Notes: generated by a model not told the origin, from the letters alone. A DNA stretch of 64,000 nucleotides from Zelopaecilomyces penicillatus (GCA_005765155.1 VCCP01000008.1:186001-250000), one strand, 5' to 3'; shown: positions 1 to 14,726, counted from the stretch's first letter. Numbers and translations: made by a program.

Positions 1-303
1 TATAATTTTATAAAAACTAATTAAAACTAATAATTAAAATAATAAAAAAAATTAAAAATTTATCTAAATAAAAGCTTATAAAAAAGAAAATAAAAATAAT
101 TATATTAATAATAAAGATAAAAAGCAGGATTTAACTAGAAATCTAGTTTCTTTATATATTTAAAAATATTATAATAATTTAATATTACTTTAAAATTTTA
201 AATAATATTTATTTAAAGTTATTAAATATTTTAAATATAAAGAAAAAAAGGATTTTAAAAGATAAGCCTTTATCTTTTATTTTAATTTAATTTAATAAAT
301 TAA
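1..303 (-). repeat. Copia-family LTR, left part (split by gypsy insertion)
   Basis: This AT-rich stretch aligns, with C-to-T/G-to-A type differences, to the first two thirds of the minus-oriented copia LTR at 39927-40401, including the landmark around 127 (AGCAGGATTTAACTAG versus AGCAGGATTCAACTAG). The remaining third is found at 7853-8028, on the other side of the gypsy element. Together the pieces make about 474 bp, the length of this LTR subtype. The first few bases of the LTR may lie just outside the window. It is non-coding and heavily RIP-mutated. Confidence 0.75.
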
Positions 304-763
304 TATAATATTTAATAAATTCTTAAGAAATAAATCTAATAAAAAGGGTTTATATTAATAAATAAATTAAAGTATATTAAATAATATAATCTATTATATT
401 AATAATCAATAAAAAATATTATAATTAAGGTTTAAATATTAATATAATAAATGATATTAAATAATATAATAATATTAAATATATATTAATAATTAATTAA
501 AACTCAATTAAAAGAATAAAAATCAAGGATATATATATATATTATAAATTATAATTTAAGCTATAATCCTTATTATTAAATTATATTTAGAATTATAAGC
601 CTATCTATTATATTATATTTTTAAGAATAATTCTAAGCTTAAGATTACTTTTAAAACTATAATCTAATTTTATATAATTCTAAACCTCTAGTATATATCT
701 AATAATATTATATAATTATATAATTAAGATCTATTATATAATCTTAGCTATTAAATTATAATA
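304..763 (-). repeat. Gypsy 3' LTR (left copy)
   Basis: About 460 bp, aligning over its whole length with 7389-7852 and over most of its length with 60277-60697. On the element's coding strand the LTR starts TATTATAA, probably TGTTATAA before RIP, and ends ATTATA. The preceding five bases (299-303) are one copy of the TSD. Confidence 0.8.
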
Positions 764-3700
764 TAATATCTTTCTTTTAAAAGGTTTTATTTTTAAGACC
801 TATAAATATACCTTTTTTTTTTATACTTTATAAATTATAGTATTTATATTATATTAAATTATTTCTTATAATATTAAATTATATTAGGAGATTATAACTC
901 TTTTTTAAAAAGATTATTAAATATATTACTTTTATTAATAATATTAAATATTTTATACTAGTAAAGGGTATAGATTTTAATAATAAAATAATAAATATAT
1001 TATATTTTTATTATTTTAAATAAAAGTAATCTTATTATATAATAGAAAATAATAGCTATTATATAATATATATAAAATAGGATTACTTTTATAATAGTAT
1101 TTTTATAGCATTTTCTTATATATAATCTTATTATATAAAAATATTTAATTTTAATAATTTTATTAATAATAAAACCTTTAAAATAATATTATTAATTAGA
1201 TTTTAAAAAAAAGAAAATTAAAGAGAATATTTTAGATATTTAAGATTAATTATCTAAATTATAATTATAGCTTTTTTTAATTCTAAACTATTTATTTAAT
1301 ACTTATAAGCTTAAAAAAAAGATTAAAGAATAAAGCTTTAAATTAGTTTATTAAGGTTTAAAGGAATTAAATATTAAGAATAGAATTAATCTGGTTCTTA
1401 TTCTAAAGGTATATGAATATTATATAACATTAGATTTATAGTTTTTAGGTGCTTTAAATAAGATAAATTAATTTTCTTCAGGTTTAAGTAATAAATTTAT
1501 TAATTTAGGTTCTTTAATTAAATTAAATAATTTTAAAGGAATTATTATTATATTAGATAGTAATAATTTAATTAATTAATAGATTCCTATATATTATCTT
1601 TAGGTTTAAAATCTTTTTATTTAATAAGATATTTATTTTATTTATTCTCTTATTTAATATTTAATATTAGTTCTATTTTCTATTCTTTTTTAATTACTTT
1701 TATCTTTATTATTATATATTTTTTTATATTATTAAATACTTTATTTAATAAGGAAATATAAAAAATAAGGTATAATTATATACTTTTTAATAATAATAAT
1801 TTATAATTATTATTAAAAATAGCCTTTTTAATTTTATATAATTTAAGTTTTTTAAAATCTAATTTATTATTTAATTATATTATAATAATATTTAAAGAGT
1901 TTTTATCTGATATATAATATAGAATATATATTATATCTCTTTTTTTAAAGATTAATCCCTTTAATCTTTATTAATTTATATAATATTTTATTTTATTATA
2001 AACAATTTAAAGTTATATATAGAACTCTTTATATAATTATTATTTTTATATAATATTTAATATTATTTTATTTTATTTTAGTTCTTTTTAATATAATAAA
2101 TAAAATACTTTTAATATAAAGCTATCATTAATATATATTAGTATAAATTATATAGATTTAAAAATAAATATATTATAAATTAATTATATAACGAATAAAT
2201 ATTTTACTTAATTATCTTAATAATAATTAATATAAATATATAGGTATTCTTTAATAATTTAATTAATTTATTTTATTTATTTATTTATTTATTTATAAAT
2301 AATAGATAATATTAAATTTATATTTAATTCTAAGATATTCTATTAATCCTTATTAAAACTTAAAGATAACGATTATTCTTTAATTAAAGATAATTTCTTT
2401 TAATAAGCTATATAAGCTTATTATTATTTTATTAAAGCTATATATAAGATCTTTTATTAAGCTTACTTTAAAATAAGATATAAAATATAAGAATATTATT
2501 AATTTTTTTATAATAATTTATAAAGAGTTATAAGTTATTCCTATAAAGGATTTTATTAATAAGGATAATTTAATAATAAAATTAAATAATATTAATTCTT
2601 ATAATTATATAGATATTAATAATAATTATAATTCTTTATATAATTTATATCTTATTTATTTATAAATAATATAATTATTTATAATCTTTTAAATTATTTA
2701 TTATAATTCTTTAAATCTATAATATCTTTATACTTATTTAATAGTTTTAATAATTCCTTAGTAATTATAAATAAAAGATTTATATAATTCTTATATAATA
2801 GTTTTTTAAAATTCTTTAAGTATTTAAAGCTTCTTATTATATTTATAATATTTATCTTTTTATTTTATATTTTTAAATATTTTTATTATATTTTTTAAAA
2901 AATATATTTATTTAATTTATTTTATAATAAGGTTAGCTAATATAATTTAATATATAGTATTTAATTTTATTTATAATATATTTAAATTAGATATTTAAAA
3001 GATTTATCCTTTATAATAAAACTTTTTTTAATTATAATTACTTTTTTAATTTAAAGTATTTATTTTATTATTCTTAGATTCTTTATAATAAATAATTTTA
3101 TAATTATAATCTATAAAGGTTTTTATATAATAGGTTTATTATATATTTAGCTTTTATATAATAATAAAGTATAAGATATTCTTATAATTAATAAAAACCT
3201 TTATTTAATAATTATTTCTTTATAAATAATATAAAAACTTATTAAAAGCTTTAATAATAACTATAAATTCTTTATTATAAATTAAATAATTAAATTTTAT
3301 TTTATAAAGCTTTTTTAAAAAAAAAATAGATTATAATTTATCTTTATTATTTTATTATCTAATCTATACTTTAATAATATAATTTAAAGTATAAACTTCA
3401 AGTTTTATATATTTATTTAAATTATATATTATTAATATTAATTCTTTATAAATTTATTTCTTAAATTCTTTAAATATAATATTTATATTAGGTTTTTATA
3501 AGAGTTTATAATCCTTTTTAATATATTTAATAAATAATATAACTATCTTATTATAATTATAAATAAAACTTTAATAATAATTAATAAAGCCTAAAAATTC
3601 TTAAATGTTTATAATATTTTATAGCTTTAATTAATTATATATTATAATAATTTTTATTAATTTTATTTAAACTTTATTAAATAAAAGATATATTCTAAAA

Positions 3701-6700
3701 AGATAATTATTTATTTATAAATTTTATATTTTTCTAGTTTAATAAAAAGGTTATTATCTTAAAATAATTATAATATTCTATAAATATATTCTTTATATTC
3801 TTTTTTTATTTAAAAGAAGATTAAGATATTATTTAAATATATTATTATAAAGATATTTAAATATTTTTAAAAAATATTATTAATTATATATTAAAATATT
3901 ATAAGGGTATTAATTAAATTAAAAGATATTATTAAATATTTAAAGAGTTTAAACTTAGTGTTAAAAATAGTTTTTTATTTATTATCTTTCTTTATTTAAA
4001 TTAAATTTCAAGCTCTTTTAAGATTTATAATAATAAATTAGTTTATTTTATATAATTAATTATATAATTTATTATATAATTTATTAATTAATAATAAAAA
4101 GATTTAATCTTTAATTATAATTATATTTAATAATTAATAATCTATATTTTATTATTATTTATTATTCTTTTTAGGTATAAATATAATAGGATATCTTATT
4201 TTAAATATAAATAATTTAATATATCCTTTTTTAAGTATTTTATTAAAATATTTTAATAATATCTTAAATTCCTTAATATTAAATATATAAATCTTAATAA
4301 AAATAGGCTTTTTTTTATTTATAATCTAGATTTTATAATCCTTTTAATTATATAAAAGGAGCTTTATTTTAAGTTCTTTATAAAATAGCTTAATATATTT
4401 ATAGTATTCTTTTAATATAAGTATAAATTATTATTTCATATTTAAGAGTAATTTATTTTTAAAATATTCTTAGAATTACTTTATTATTATTTTAAGAGTA
4501 ATAATAATTTATTAGATTTATTATTATTAATTATTATATTATCTTTTAATATAATTTCTTAATAAATTTTTTTTTAATAATCATAAAGTATATTTTCTTT
4601 ATTTTATTTATTATTATTAAATCTTTATAATTTTTAAGGGATAATATAATATTACTTTATTATATCTAGCTTATCTTTTAATTAATCTATAGATTATTAT
4701 TATATAATTAAGAATAACTTAATATAAGTTTATATTCTTTAGTATTTATTATATTAAATATAATATTATTCTAGTATTCTTAGATTTTAAATTAAAAATA
4801 ATTAATCTTTTTATTAATCTATTCTTTGTTATAAATAAAGGTATTTTCTTTAAGGTTATATAAAGAATATAATTCTCTTTTATTTTATTATAATAATTAT
4901 ATATAATATATAGCTTTTAATAATATATAATTATCTATTATTTTATTATTTATTAAAATATAAAAATAATATCCTATAATCTATATCTTTATTATTAGTT
5001 TAAGCCTATTTATATTTATAATATAAAAAGTCTTTTTTAAAAGATTATATTATAACTCTTTTATAAATAATATTAGTTATTTTTTATTATTTTAAGTTTT
5101 CTAATTTAAATATATTCTTTATAAGTTTTTAGGTTATTTATAAGTATTCTTTTAATTATATAATAATATATAATAATAATTTTCAAGGATTCTTTATATT
5201 TCTTAAAAAATTATTTTATTTTATAAGGTTTATTAAGGTAATATATATTTATTATCCTTAAGGGTATATTTTTTAGTATTTTATAGGATTATAATCCTAT
5301 TTCTTAATATCTTTTTAATTTTAAATTTTATATTATAAAAATCTTTTATTATTATTATAAATTATATATAATAACTTCTAGTATTTTATATATTTTTTAT
5401 TAAATATAATTTTAAATATTAGGTTTTATATTATTTAATACGTTTTTCTTATAAATATATATTATAATTAGGTTTTTTATAGTTATATAATTCTGTTTAT
5501 TTATAATTAATAATTTAAGGTTTATTATAATCTAGTTTAAGTTTATTCTATTTATAAATCTTATATTAGATTGATTTATAATCTTTATTTATAGCTTTTT
5601 ATTAGTATTTTTTTAGTATTCTTAGATATAGCTTAAATATTATAATTCTAAAAGGTATAAAATATTTGATTTATATCTAGTTAAAGAACTAGCCTTTTAT
5701 ATAAATCTTATTAATACCTTATATGTTTATATATTATAAAAAGAATTTATTTTCTAATTTTTTTTTTTAGATTAAATAAAAGAAATTAATATATAATAGC
5801 TATTCTATTATATTTTATATTAAATACTTAGGATTTAAGAATATATAAATATTTATATATTTAATATAATTAGTTTTTATTATTAGGATTCTTTTAAAAT
5901 AATCTTTAAAGATAGGAATTCCTTATTCTTTTTTCCTTATCTAATCTTAAATATATTTAAAAATTTTAACTTAAATATTAACTCTATATAAATTATATAA
6001 TTTTTATATAATTTTTATTATAGTCCTTTTAAGATATTTATATATAATACCTTTAAGTAATAGATATAGTATTATACAATATTAGTTTATTTAAAAGGGT
6101 TTATTATCTTTTAATTCTAAAGGGTTAGAGTCTAATTCTTTATTATTAGTTTCTTTTATTAAGGTATTTTGATTATTTATTATAAGGATAATTTATTTAT
6201 CAAAGATCTCTTTGAATCTTTTATTAATATTTATATTTAATTATTATTTCTATTAAATAATATTTATTTAACTTAATAGAGTATATATTATTAATATATA
6301 TTAAGGTATAGGGTAGTTATAGTTTCTAGGTTATTTTTATTTTTATTCTTTTTATTTTATTATAATTAGGGTTTATTTATTTATTATTATAATATATATA
6401 CTTTATTATATTTTTAAGATTAGTTTTTAATTCTATTTTTATTTTAATTATTAATAGTTATTTATAATACATCCTATTTTATTATAGTTATAATATTTGA
6501 TTTTAAATATATTATATTTTTAGGTTATATTAAATTTTATTCTTTTAGGATTTAAGGTATATTTATAAATAATAGATTCTTCTTTATATTTATTTTAATT
6601 AGATTAATATTATAATTTTTATTTAAAATTACTTTATTCTAATTCTTTAATTTTCCTTTATTTATATTATATAAACTATTTATTATTAATCTTAATAGCT

Positions 6701-7388
6701 ATTCTAATATATTTAATTAAATTGTTAGGTTTATCTTTTTTAAAGAGTTTATTCTTAATTTTTTCTTTAAGCCTATTATAAAAATATTCTATTAATATAT
6801 TATCTTTTTAAATAATCTATAAAATAATTTATTTAAATTCTAAGAAATAATTTAAGATTAATTTATATTAATATAATAGTTTAAGTTTTTTAATTATAAT
6901 TCTTCTTTTACTTATCTATTTAAAGATTTTCTTAATTAACTCTTTAAAATTAATATATTTCTTAAAGATTTATTAAGTTTTATTATTTTAATTCTTCTTT
7001 TTTTCATTTATATAATCTTTTATAATAGATTTAAATTATTTAAGAATAGCTTTTTTTATATATCCTATAATATAAAGGATTTTTATAGATTCCTTTTATA
7101 GCTAATAAGGATAGAATTAATAATAAGCCTTAAATTAAATTAAAAATATTTAAAGTAATTTAAAGTATTTAATAAAGGGTTTTAGTTTATAAGATTTAAT
7201 AATTTTATTAAGATCTTTTTATTTATTTTATAACTTAACTTTGAATTTTATATTCTTCTTATATAAAGCTTAAAGCTTAATAATAAATAAATTAAAACTT
7301 AATTAAATAATATTTATAATAATTAATAAACTAATTAATAATATTATCTAAGATTATATAATAATCTATTAAATAAGAGTTATTAATA
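764..7388 (-). pseudogene. Dead gypsy gag-pol
   Basis: Internal region of the gypsy element. Gag lies to the right: around 6440-6485 the minus strand has a zinc-knuckle-like spacing (CCHC type) in which the cysteine codons mostly read as Tyr, as expected from G-to-A RIP. Reverse transcriptase and RNase H lie near 3.2-3.7 kb, and integrase presumably further left, though I could not read a clear HHCC or D,D,E motif. No frame stays open beyond a few dozen codons. No function remains. Confidence 0.65.
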
Positions 7389-7852
7389 TATAATATTTAA
7401 TGAATTCTTAAAAAATAAATCTAATAAAAAGGTTTTATAGTAATAAATAAATTAAAGTATTTTAAATACTATAGTCTATTATATTAATAATAGATATAAT
7501 ATATTATAATTAAAGTTTAAGTATTTTTATAATAAATAATAATAAATAATATAATAATATTAAATATATATTAATAATTAATTAAGATTAAATTAAAAGA
7601 ATAAAAATTAAATATATATATATATATATATTATAGATTATAATTTGAATTATAATCCTTATTATTAAATTATATTTAGAATTATAAACCTATTTATTAG
7701 ATTATATTTTTAAAAGTAATCCTAAGCCTAGGATTATCTTTAAAATTATAATCTAATTCTATATAATTCTAAACCTTTAATATATACTTAATAATATTAT
7801 TTAGTTATATAATCAAGGTTTATTATATAATCTTAGCTATTAGATTATAATA
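7389..7852 (-). repeat. Gypsy 5' LTR (right copy)
   Basis: Partner of 304-763, about 464 bp. It is followed at 7853-7857 by the TSD ATTAA. It includes an AT microsatellite around 7613-7631 that differs in length from the left copy. Confidence 0.8.
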
Positions 7853-8028
7853 ATTAAGTTATTAAGGTATCTTAGGTTTTATATTAGATCTTATAATAGA
7901 TAAAGCTATTATATAATAGCAGATTTAATTATAAGATAATAATAGATTAGGCTGTTAGATCATAGCAGGTCTAGTTATTAGATTATATTAGGTTAGGCTG
8001 TTATATTAAAACCTTATTTATTTTAATA
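7853..8028 (-). repeat. Copia-family LTR, right part (split by gypsy insertion)
   Basis: Continuation of the LTR at 1-303. It contains the repeated motif typical of this LTR family (GGCTGTTAGATCATAGCAGG and variants) and ends in ATTTTAATA, matching the CCTATTTTAACA terminus of other copies. The split by the gypsy element dates the gypsy insertion after this LTR. Confidence 0.75.
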
Positions 8029-10644
8029 AAAAGTATTAATAAAGTATTAAATTAAGCTTTAAAATAAAGTTAATTAAGCTATTAATTATCTTAAGTAAAA
8101 AGATTTATTTAATTTATATATTCTTAAATTAATAGATAATTAAGATCTTTTTTTTAATATTATAAAAGAAATAAGCTTTATAAATTAAAGCTTAAAAGAT
8201 AATTATTATAATATTTAAAGCTTTTTTAATTTAAAAGAAGAATTAAAAAAGCTTTATATCTTATTAAATTTAATAAATTAAGCTATATTAAAAGATTTAA
8301 TTAATTTAAAAGCTTTTTAATAAGCTAAAAAGCCTTTTTAAGATATATAATCCTTATTATAATTATTATAATTTATATTATAATCTTTATTATAGCCTAT
8401 ATTATAGCTTATTAAATAATCTTAATATTAATAAATATATTCTAAATTAATATAATATAATTTTATTTATTTTATAGATATTTATTATAAATTAAAGATA
8501 AAATATATTATAAAAGTTATTTTAGAATTTATTAATTAAAAATAAACTTTAAAAGATTTTATTAAAAAGAAATAAATTAATATTATTTATAATAAATTTT
8601 ATTAGCTTTTATAAATAAAAATATATTTTTTATTTTTATTTTAAAAAATTTAAAATTTAAAAAATCTTTATCAATTAATTTATTTTTAAATAAAAAGATA
8701 TATAAAATTAATCTTTAAAATATAAGGCTAGGCTTATTATAAAGAATTTTATATAAATTAAAAAAAGAAATATTTTTAAAACCTTTATAATTATTAATAT
8801 TCCTTTTATTTAATAGATATTATTAATTTTAATAATCCTTTATAATTAAGAAATTAAATAAATTAATTTATAAAGGTTTCTTTAAATAAAATTCTTAAAA
8901 GGACTTTTTTTCTTTATAAAGATTTAAATCTTTAAAGATTATTCTTTAATAGCTTTATTAATTAAGTTAAATTATAATTCTATTATAAATTAAATTATTT
9001 TATTAAAAAAAAGCCTTTTATAATTTAAAATAACATCTTTATAAATAATAATAATTATTATTTAAGCTATTAATTAATTATTAATTTTAATCTTTAATAT
9101 TAAATTTAATTATTTTTATTAATTTATAAATTAATATATTAATTATTATTTATATTAATAATTATCTTATTAAAAGGCTTAACTTATCTTATATTAATAA
9201 ATTAGAATATCTATTAAATAAGATATTTATTATAATAAATAAAGGCTTTATAATATATTTCTTAAAGATTCAAATAAATTATAATAGAATTTAAAAAAGA
9301 ATTATAATTATATTAATTTAAATATATTAATAAAGCTTTTTAATACTTTTAATTATTAGAAATAATTATTATAATTATCTTTTTATAATTTAAGGTATTA
9401 AAAGAGATTATAAATAAAGCTTTAAATTCTATAAATTAATAGATTTATTAATAGATTATAAAGGTTTTAATATATCTTATATTATTTTTTAAGCTTAAAT
9501 TAATCTCTTCAATTTAATAGCTTTTTTAATATATATAATAAGATTAAATTAATTATTATAATATAATTAAAACTCTTTTAATATATTTAAAAGGCTTTAA
9601 AGAATTAATTATTTTCTATAAGATTATAAACCTTATATAAATTAAATAAATAGCTTTTTAATTATAAAGCTAATTAAATAATAATTTTATAAGCTATAAA
9701 ACTATTAATAAATCTATTTATAAATATCTTTTTTAATTAATTAACAGATTTATTTATTAAAATATAAAAAGATAAATTATTATAATCTTTTTAATTTTAA
9801 AAGCTAAATTTAATATTTTAATAAAGATTATAAAAGAATTAAAATAGCTTTTTTAGATTTTTTATAAAGCTAGAAATTCCTTTTTAATAGCTTATAAATT
9901 TATATTATAATAATATAATTTTTATAAATAATATTAAGAATCCTAATTAATATATTTTAATTAAATATATTTTATTAAAATTTTATTATATTAAATAAAA
10001 ATTAATTAATGAATTATTTAAGATAAATAATTTTATAATTAAAGCTATATTTATTAATAAATTAATTAAAGCTTTAATAGATTTTATATTTTAAGGCTTT
10101 TTAAGCCTATTAAATTTATATAAACTCTTTATAAAAGGCTAGCTATATATTATATACCTTATTAAAAGAAGTATTAAAATAAAGAGATTTTTAATATAAT
10201 AATCTAATTTATTATAATTTAATAGCTAGATTTATTATACTTTAATAATCTTATTTATTATTATTTTATAATTAAATTTATAATTATATAATAGCTTTAT
10301 TTATTATAAAATATAATATAAGATATAAGGTATTTAAATAGTTTAATTTATTAGATTAAGCTAAAATAAAAAGTATAGGCTTATTCTTTAAAATCCTTTC
10401 TTTCTTTATATATTTAAAATATTTAATAATTTTAAATAAATATTATATAAAATTCTAAAATAATTATAAATTGTTTTAATATTTTTTAAATATATAAAAA
10501 AACTAGATTTTTAATTAAATTCTATTTTCTTTTTATATTAATAATATAATTTTCTTTTTTTTATAAATCTTTATTTAAATAATTATTATATTTCTTTTAT
10601 TATTTAAATTATTAACTTTAATTAAACTTTATAAATCTATAATA
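8029..10644 (+). mobile_element. 5'-truncated copia element with 3' LTR
   Basis: The plus strand matches copia B from about 26.14 kb to its 3' end: the RT entry segment KARLIIK.F at about 8725 corresponds to 26889 onwards, and the RNase H end precedes a purine tract (AAAAGAAG) and a 3' LTR (10172-10644, 473 bp). The 5' LTR, gag, protease and most of integrase are missing; the break abuts the minus-oriented LTR end at 8028. It is strongly RIP-mutated, more than copia A or B. The LTR is the long (about 475 bp) subtype. Confidence 0.75.
10172..10644 (+). repeat. 3' LTR of truncated copia element (long subtype)
   Basis: Begins TATTAAAATAA directly after a purine tract and ends CTATAATA, matching the LTR termini TGTTAAAATAAG...AATA seen elsewhere. 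The internal repeated AGCAG/CTGCT motifs are largely erased by RIP. Confidence 0.7.
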
Positions 10645-11204
10645 TTATATAATATATATTATTTTTATTTTTTATAAAATTATTAATTTATTAATTTTAT
10701 AAAAAGTAATTATTTTATACATAATATTATTAATATAAATAATTTATATTATATAAAAAGAAGATTTTTAAATTTTTATAATAAATTTTATAAAAACTAA
10801 ATTTTATAAAAACTAAATTTTATAAAAACTAAATTTTATAAAATAAATTTTATATAAATTCTTATTTAATATTTAATAAAAATAAATTTCTTATTAAATT
10901 TAATATTTAATATCTTAATATATTTTATAAAGAATATTATAATATAATTAAATCTTAAACTTTATATAAATATTATATATATTTTAATAAAATATATAAG
11001 TTTAAATTTATTAATTTTAAATTAATCTTTATATACTTTTAAGCCTTTATTAAATAAAAATATATATTATTTATATTAATATTATTATTAAAGAAATTTA
11101 TATTATTTATAAAGATTATTATATTAAATCCTTATATTTTAATTAAGAATTAATATAAAATAATAAATATATAAAAAAAAGAATAAAAAATAAAAAGGAT
11201 TCTT
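10645..11204. other. AT-rich, no gene seen
   Basis: About 560 bp of AT-rich DNA between a copia LTR and a repeat-X fragment. Apart from the 16-bp tandem repeat listed separately, I see nothing coding in it. Confidence 0.6.
10782..10843. repeat. 16-bp minisatellite, about 3.9 copies
   Basis: Three exact tandem copies of TAAATTTTATAAAAAC followed by a 14-bp partial copy. It lies in non-coding AT-rich DNA. Confidence 0.85.
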
Positions 11205-11390
11205 ATAATATATTAATTATTATAAGCTTAAGATTAAAGCTTAAGCCTTAAATATAAAATAAAAATAAGCTTAAATCAGGCTTTATTAATATAAAAAAAG
11301 AGATTAAAATAAAGATTTCTCTTTCTTTTTAAGTTTAATAATATTATTTTTAATATTTATTTATTATAATTATAAGATTAATTTATAATA
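11205..11390 (+). repeat. Fragment of repeat X terminus
   Basis: The segment with AAGCTTAAGCCTTAAATATA and the following CTTTATTAATATAAAAAAAGA matches the right end of repeat X at about 32140-32316 and the inverted copy starting at about 60699. Similarity ends near 11390 (TTTATAATA), at the same relative point as in the other two copies, so this is probably an element terminus (LTR-like). Confidence 0.55.
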
Positions 11391-13703
11391 TTTAATAAAC
11401 TTTTTTTTTTATTTTATTAAAAAAAAGATATATTTTTTAAAATATAATAATTATTTATATTAAAATATTAATAATCTATTCTATTTAATAAATAAATTAA
11501 ATTAAAAGTATAATATAAATAAACCTTGAAAATATATAATATTAATATTTTATAATTATTATTATAAGAATAGAGCTTAAATTAAATTAAAATATATTAA
11601 ATAATACTTTTATAAGTTTTTATTCTCTTTTTATATATATTTTAAATAAATAATTATAATAATAAATAGTTTAAGATAGCTTAATTTAATAAAATTAATT
11701 AAGCTTTATTATATATTTAATTATTAAATATTAGATATTTATTTAAATTAAAATATCTTTTATATTAATTATGTTAAAATAAAGGAATTAAATTATAGGC
11801 CTTATATTTAATAATACTACCTCTAAAATATGAATCAATATAAAAAATAGAATTATTAAAATCGATTATCTTTAATTATAATATTATATAATAATTCAGA
11901 AAAGAATATTATAAAAAATAAGATAAATGTTATATATATTAATATATTAAAGATTATAATACCTATAGCCCTAGATATATTAGGATTAATAGGATTAAAG
12001 AGAATTATAATACTAAGTTATAAATAAAATATAAAACAGAAAAAATTAAAGATTAAAAAAGAACTTTAATATATATTAGCTAATAAAGAAATATTTATAA
12101 AAATAATCTAGCTAGTTTATTGATTTTAAGTATTTATTAATAATATTATAAATATATAATATTACCCTTAATAATTAAATATAAAGATTAAAAGGATTAT
12201 TATAAAAACTCTTAAAAAACTTAATATTATAAAGAAAATAAATTAATCTATTTAAATAATAATAATTAAAAGAGTATTAAAAGTAATTAATACCCTTATT
12301 ATAAAGATTATACCTTAAAATATATATATATAAATTAATTATTAAATCTATAATTAAAAATAATATTATAAATAAATTAATTAAAAATAATCTTAATATT
12401 TTTATTATAATAATAGGCTATAAAGATATAATAATAATTAAATATCTATTAATTAATAATATTATAATAACTTTTATTAATTTTATATTTTAATAAATTA
12501 TAAATAAGATTATTTAAATTTTTAATATTTAAATTAAATATCTTAATTATTATAAAGATTTATTTAATATTAATTAAAGGAATTCTAATATTATTATTAT
12601 ATTTATAAAATAAAGATAATATAAAGACTAAAATCTATTAATAAAATCTAATTAAACTAGTATTAAGAATATATATTAAGCTACCCTAAAGTACTATTAT
12701 TATAAAAGTAATATTCCTTTTTTAAATTATTACCTTTAAAAGTATAAATAAATTAATTAAAAAAGGCTTTCTTTTTAAAAAAGGCTTTTATAAATATAAA
12801 CCCTATAATAAAATAATTTAATTAATAAGATATTTTAAATATCTGAAATACAAATATAAGGCTTATACCTATAATATAATAAAGGTAATATATTATTTTT
12901 ATAATAAAAGTATAAATATATATTTTAAAGGATTTAATAAATATATTATAAAAAGAAATAAGCTATTATAAAACTATATTATCTATATTAATTAATATAA
13001 AGCCTTTATAATATTATCTATATTATATTAAAAGATTAAAGAAAAAGGCTTAAATAAAGCTAAAATATTAATATAATTATATAAAGAATATAATATTATT
13101 ATTATATAAGAATTATTAATTAATTTATAAATAAAGATATTTTTTATTATAAAAAAAGATAAATACTATATAATATAAAGCAGTAATTATATAATTATAT
13201 ATATTTATAAGAAATATAATCTTATAATATAATTATAATAAATTAATAGGGATTAGGCCTATATTATTATAAAATAAGATAAGAATATCTTTATAATATA
13301 ATCTATATATTTTAAACCTTATAATAAAAAGCTATAAATTATATTATTTATAAAGATATCTTAACTATAAGAATAATATATCCTTATAAATAATTTTAAT
13401 ATATACTATTTAATATAAGATACCTATTATAAAAATCAATTAAAAGCCTAGATTATACTTACATTAATATAATAATAATATCTCTTCTTAACTATCCTTT
13501 ATAAAATAATTATATAAACTAAGAATAATTAATAAATTAATACCCTAAACCTAATCTAATATAATTTAAATCTATTATATAAATATCAGGATATTAATAT
13601 AAATATAATAAGATTTAATTACTTTTTATAAATAATAAGAATTAAGACCCTAAACCCTAACCCTTAATATAATAAAAGAATATATTTAAGAAAAAATAAA
13701 TAT

Positions 13704-14120
13704 TGTTAAAATAAGTGGGTTTTTCTATATATAGCAGCCTGACCTGCTATAGTCTAGCAGCTTAATCTGCTACAGCCTAGCAGCTAGACCTGCACAGCCC
13801 AGTAAGCTAAGCTTACACAGCCCTTATAGCTTAACCTATAAAGGGATAGACTAATACTTACTTTCTGTTTTAGTATTTAAAATACCTAATAATTCCAAAT
13901 AGTTATTTAGAATATCTTAAATAATTCTAAATTATCTTAGAATTAAATAGATATAAAAGATAAAAGGATTCCTAGTTATATCCTTCTTCTTTTTCTATAT
14001 TAGTAATATAATCATTTCTTTTTTCTTTTCTATAGACTTTTACCTAGATAACTATTATACCTTTCTTTTATTACTATTACTATTAGCTTTAATTATAGCT
14101 TATATTACAAAATTATAATA
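13704..14120 (+). repeat. Solo copia LTR (short subtype)
   Basis: 417 bp, starting TGTTAAAATAAGTGGG and ending TTATAATA, flanked on both sides by the 5-bp direct repeat AATAT (13699-13703 and 14121-14125). No internal region is attached, so it is a solo LTR left by LTR-LTR recombination. It contains an array of AGCAG...CTGCT motifs near 13726-13800. Confidence 0.9.
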
Positions 14121-14726
14121 AATATAATTAAAATTAAAAAATTAATTAAATTAATTTTTTATAATTAATAGGAATATCTAGATATTAATCTAAAGATAGA
14201 TATATTAATAATATAATTATAAAGTATTATAAATAATATAATATCTTAAAAATATAATAAAGCTAGAAAAATACTTATACTTTAATAAAATAAAATTATT
14301 TAAAAAGTAATTTAAAAGCTTAAAGAAATAAAGTATTATTATTATATTTTAAAATTATAAATAAACTTAAATAAATTCTATATTCAAAAAAAGAATTATA
14401 ATAAAGCTTTTTATTTAATAAAGAAAGAATTAATATAAATTATTAATATTAATTTTATTAAAAGAGAAAAGGATATAAAATTTAAAGAAATAAATTAAAC
14501 TTAAAAGTTAGATACCTTTAAAACTATTAATACTATTATTATTAAAATATAATAATAATATTAAAGCTATTATAATTATAAAAAAGGTAATAATTTTAAT
14601 TAAAAAATTCTTTCTCTCTTTAAAAGAGATAATAAAAAGGCTTAAGATTAATAAAAATAATAGAATTTAAATTAATAAAATAATTTAATCTATAAAAATT
14701 AAATAAATACTTTATAATATTAAAAT

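Larger units (their letters stand above)
304..7852 (-). mobile_element. Ty3/gypsy LTR retrotransposon, RIP-inactivated, complete
   Basis: Two direct repeats of about 460 bp (304-763 and 7389-7852) bound 6.6 kb of AT-rich internal DNA. A 5-bp TSD, ATTAA, is present at 299-303 and 7853-7857. The minus strand carries gypsy-type remnants. At about 3225-3295 it encodes an RNase H segment readable as NYLIYNKEF...IIKAF. Just before that (about 3380-3580 in plus coordinates) is the end of the reverse transcriptase with an LEV-T-like segment that matches the usual 'LETDAS' region. Many stops interrupt every frame. Transcription would have run right to left, so 7389-7852 is the 5' LTR. It is inserted in an older copia LTR. 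Confidence 0.85.
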
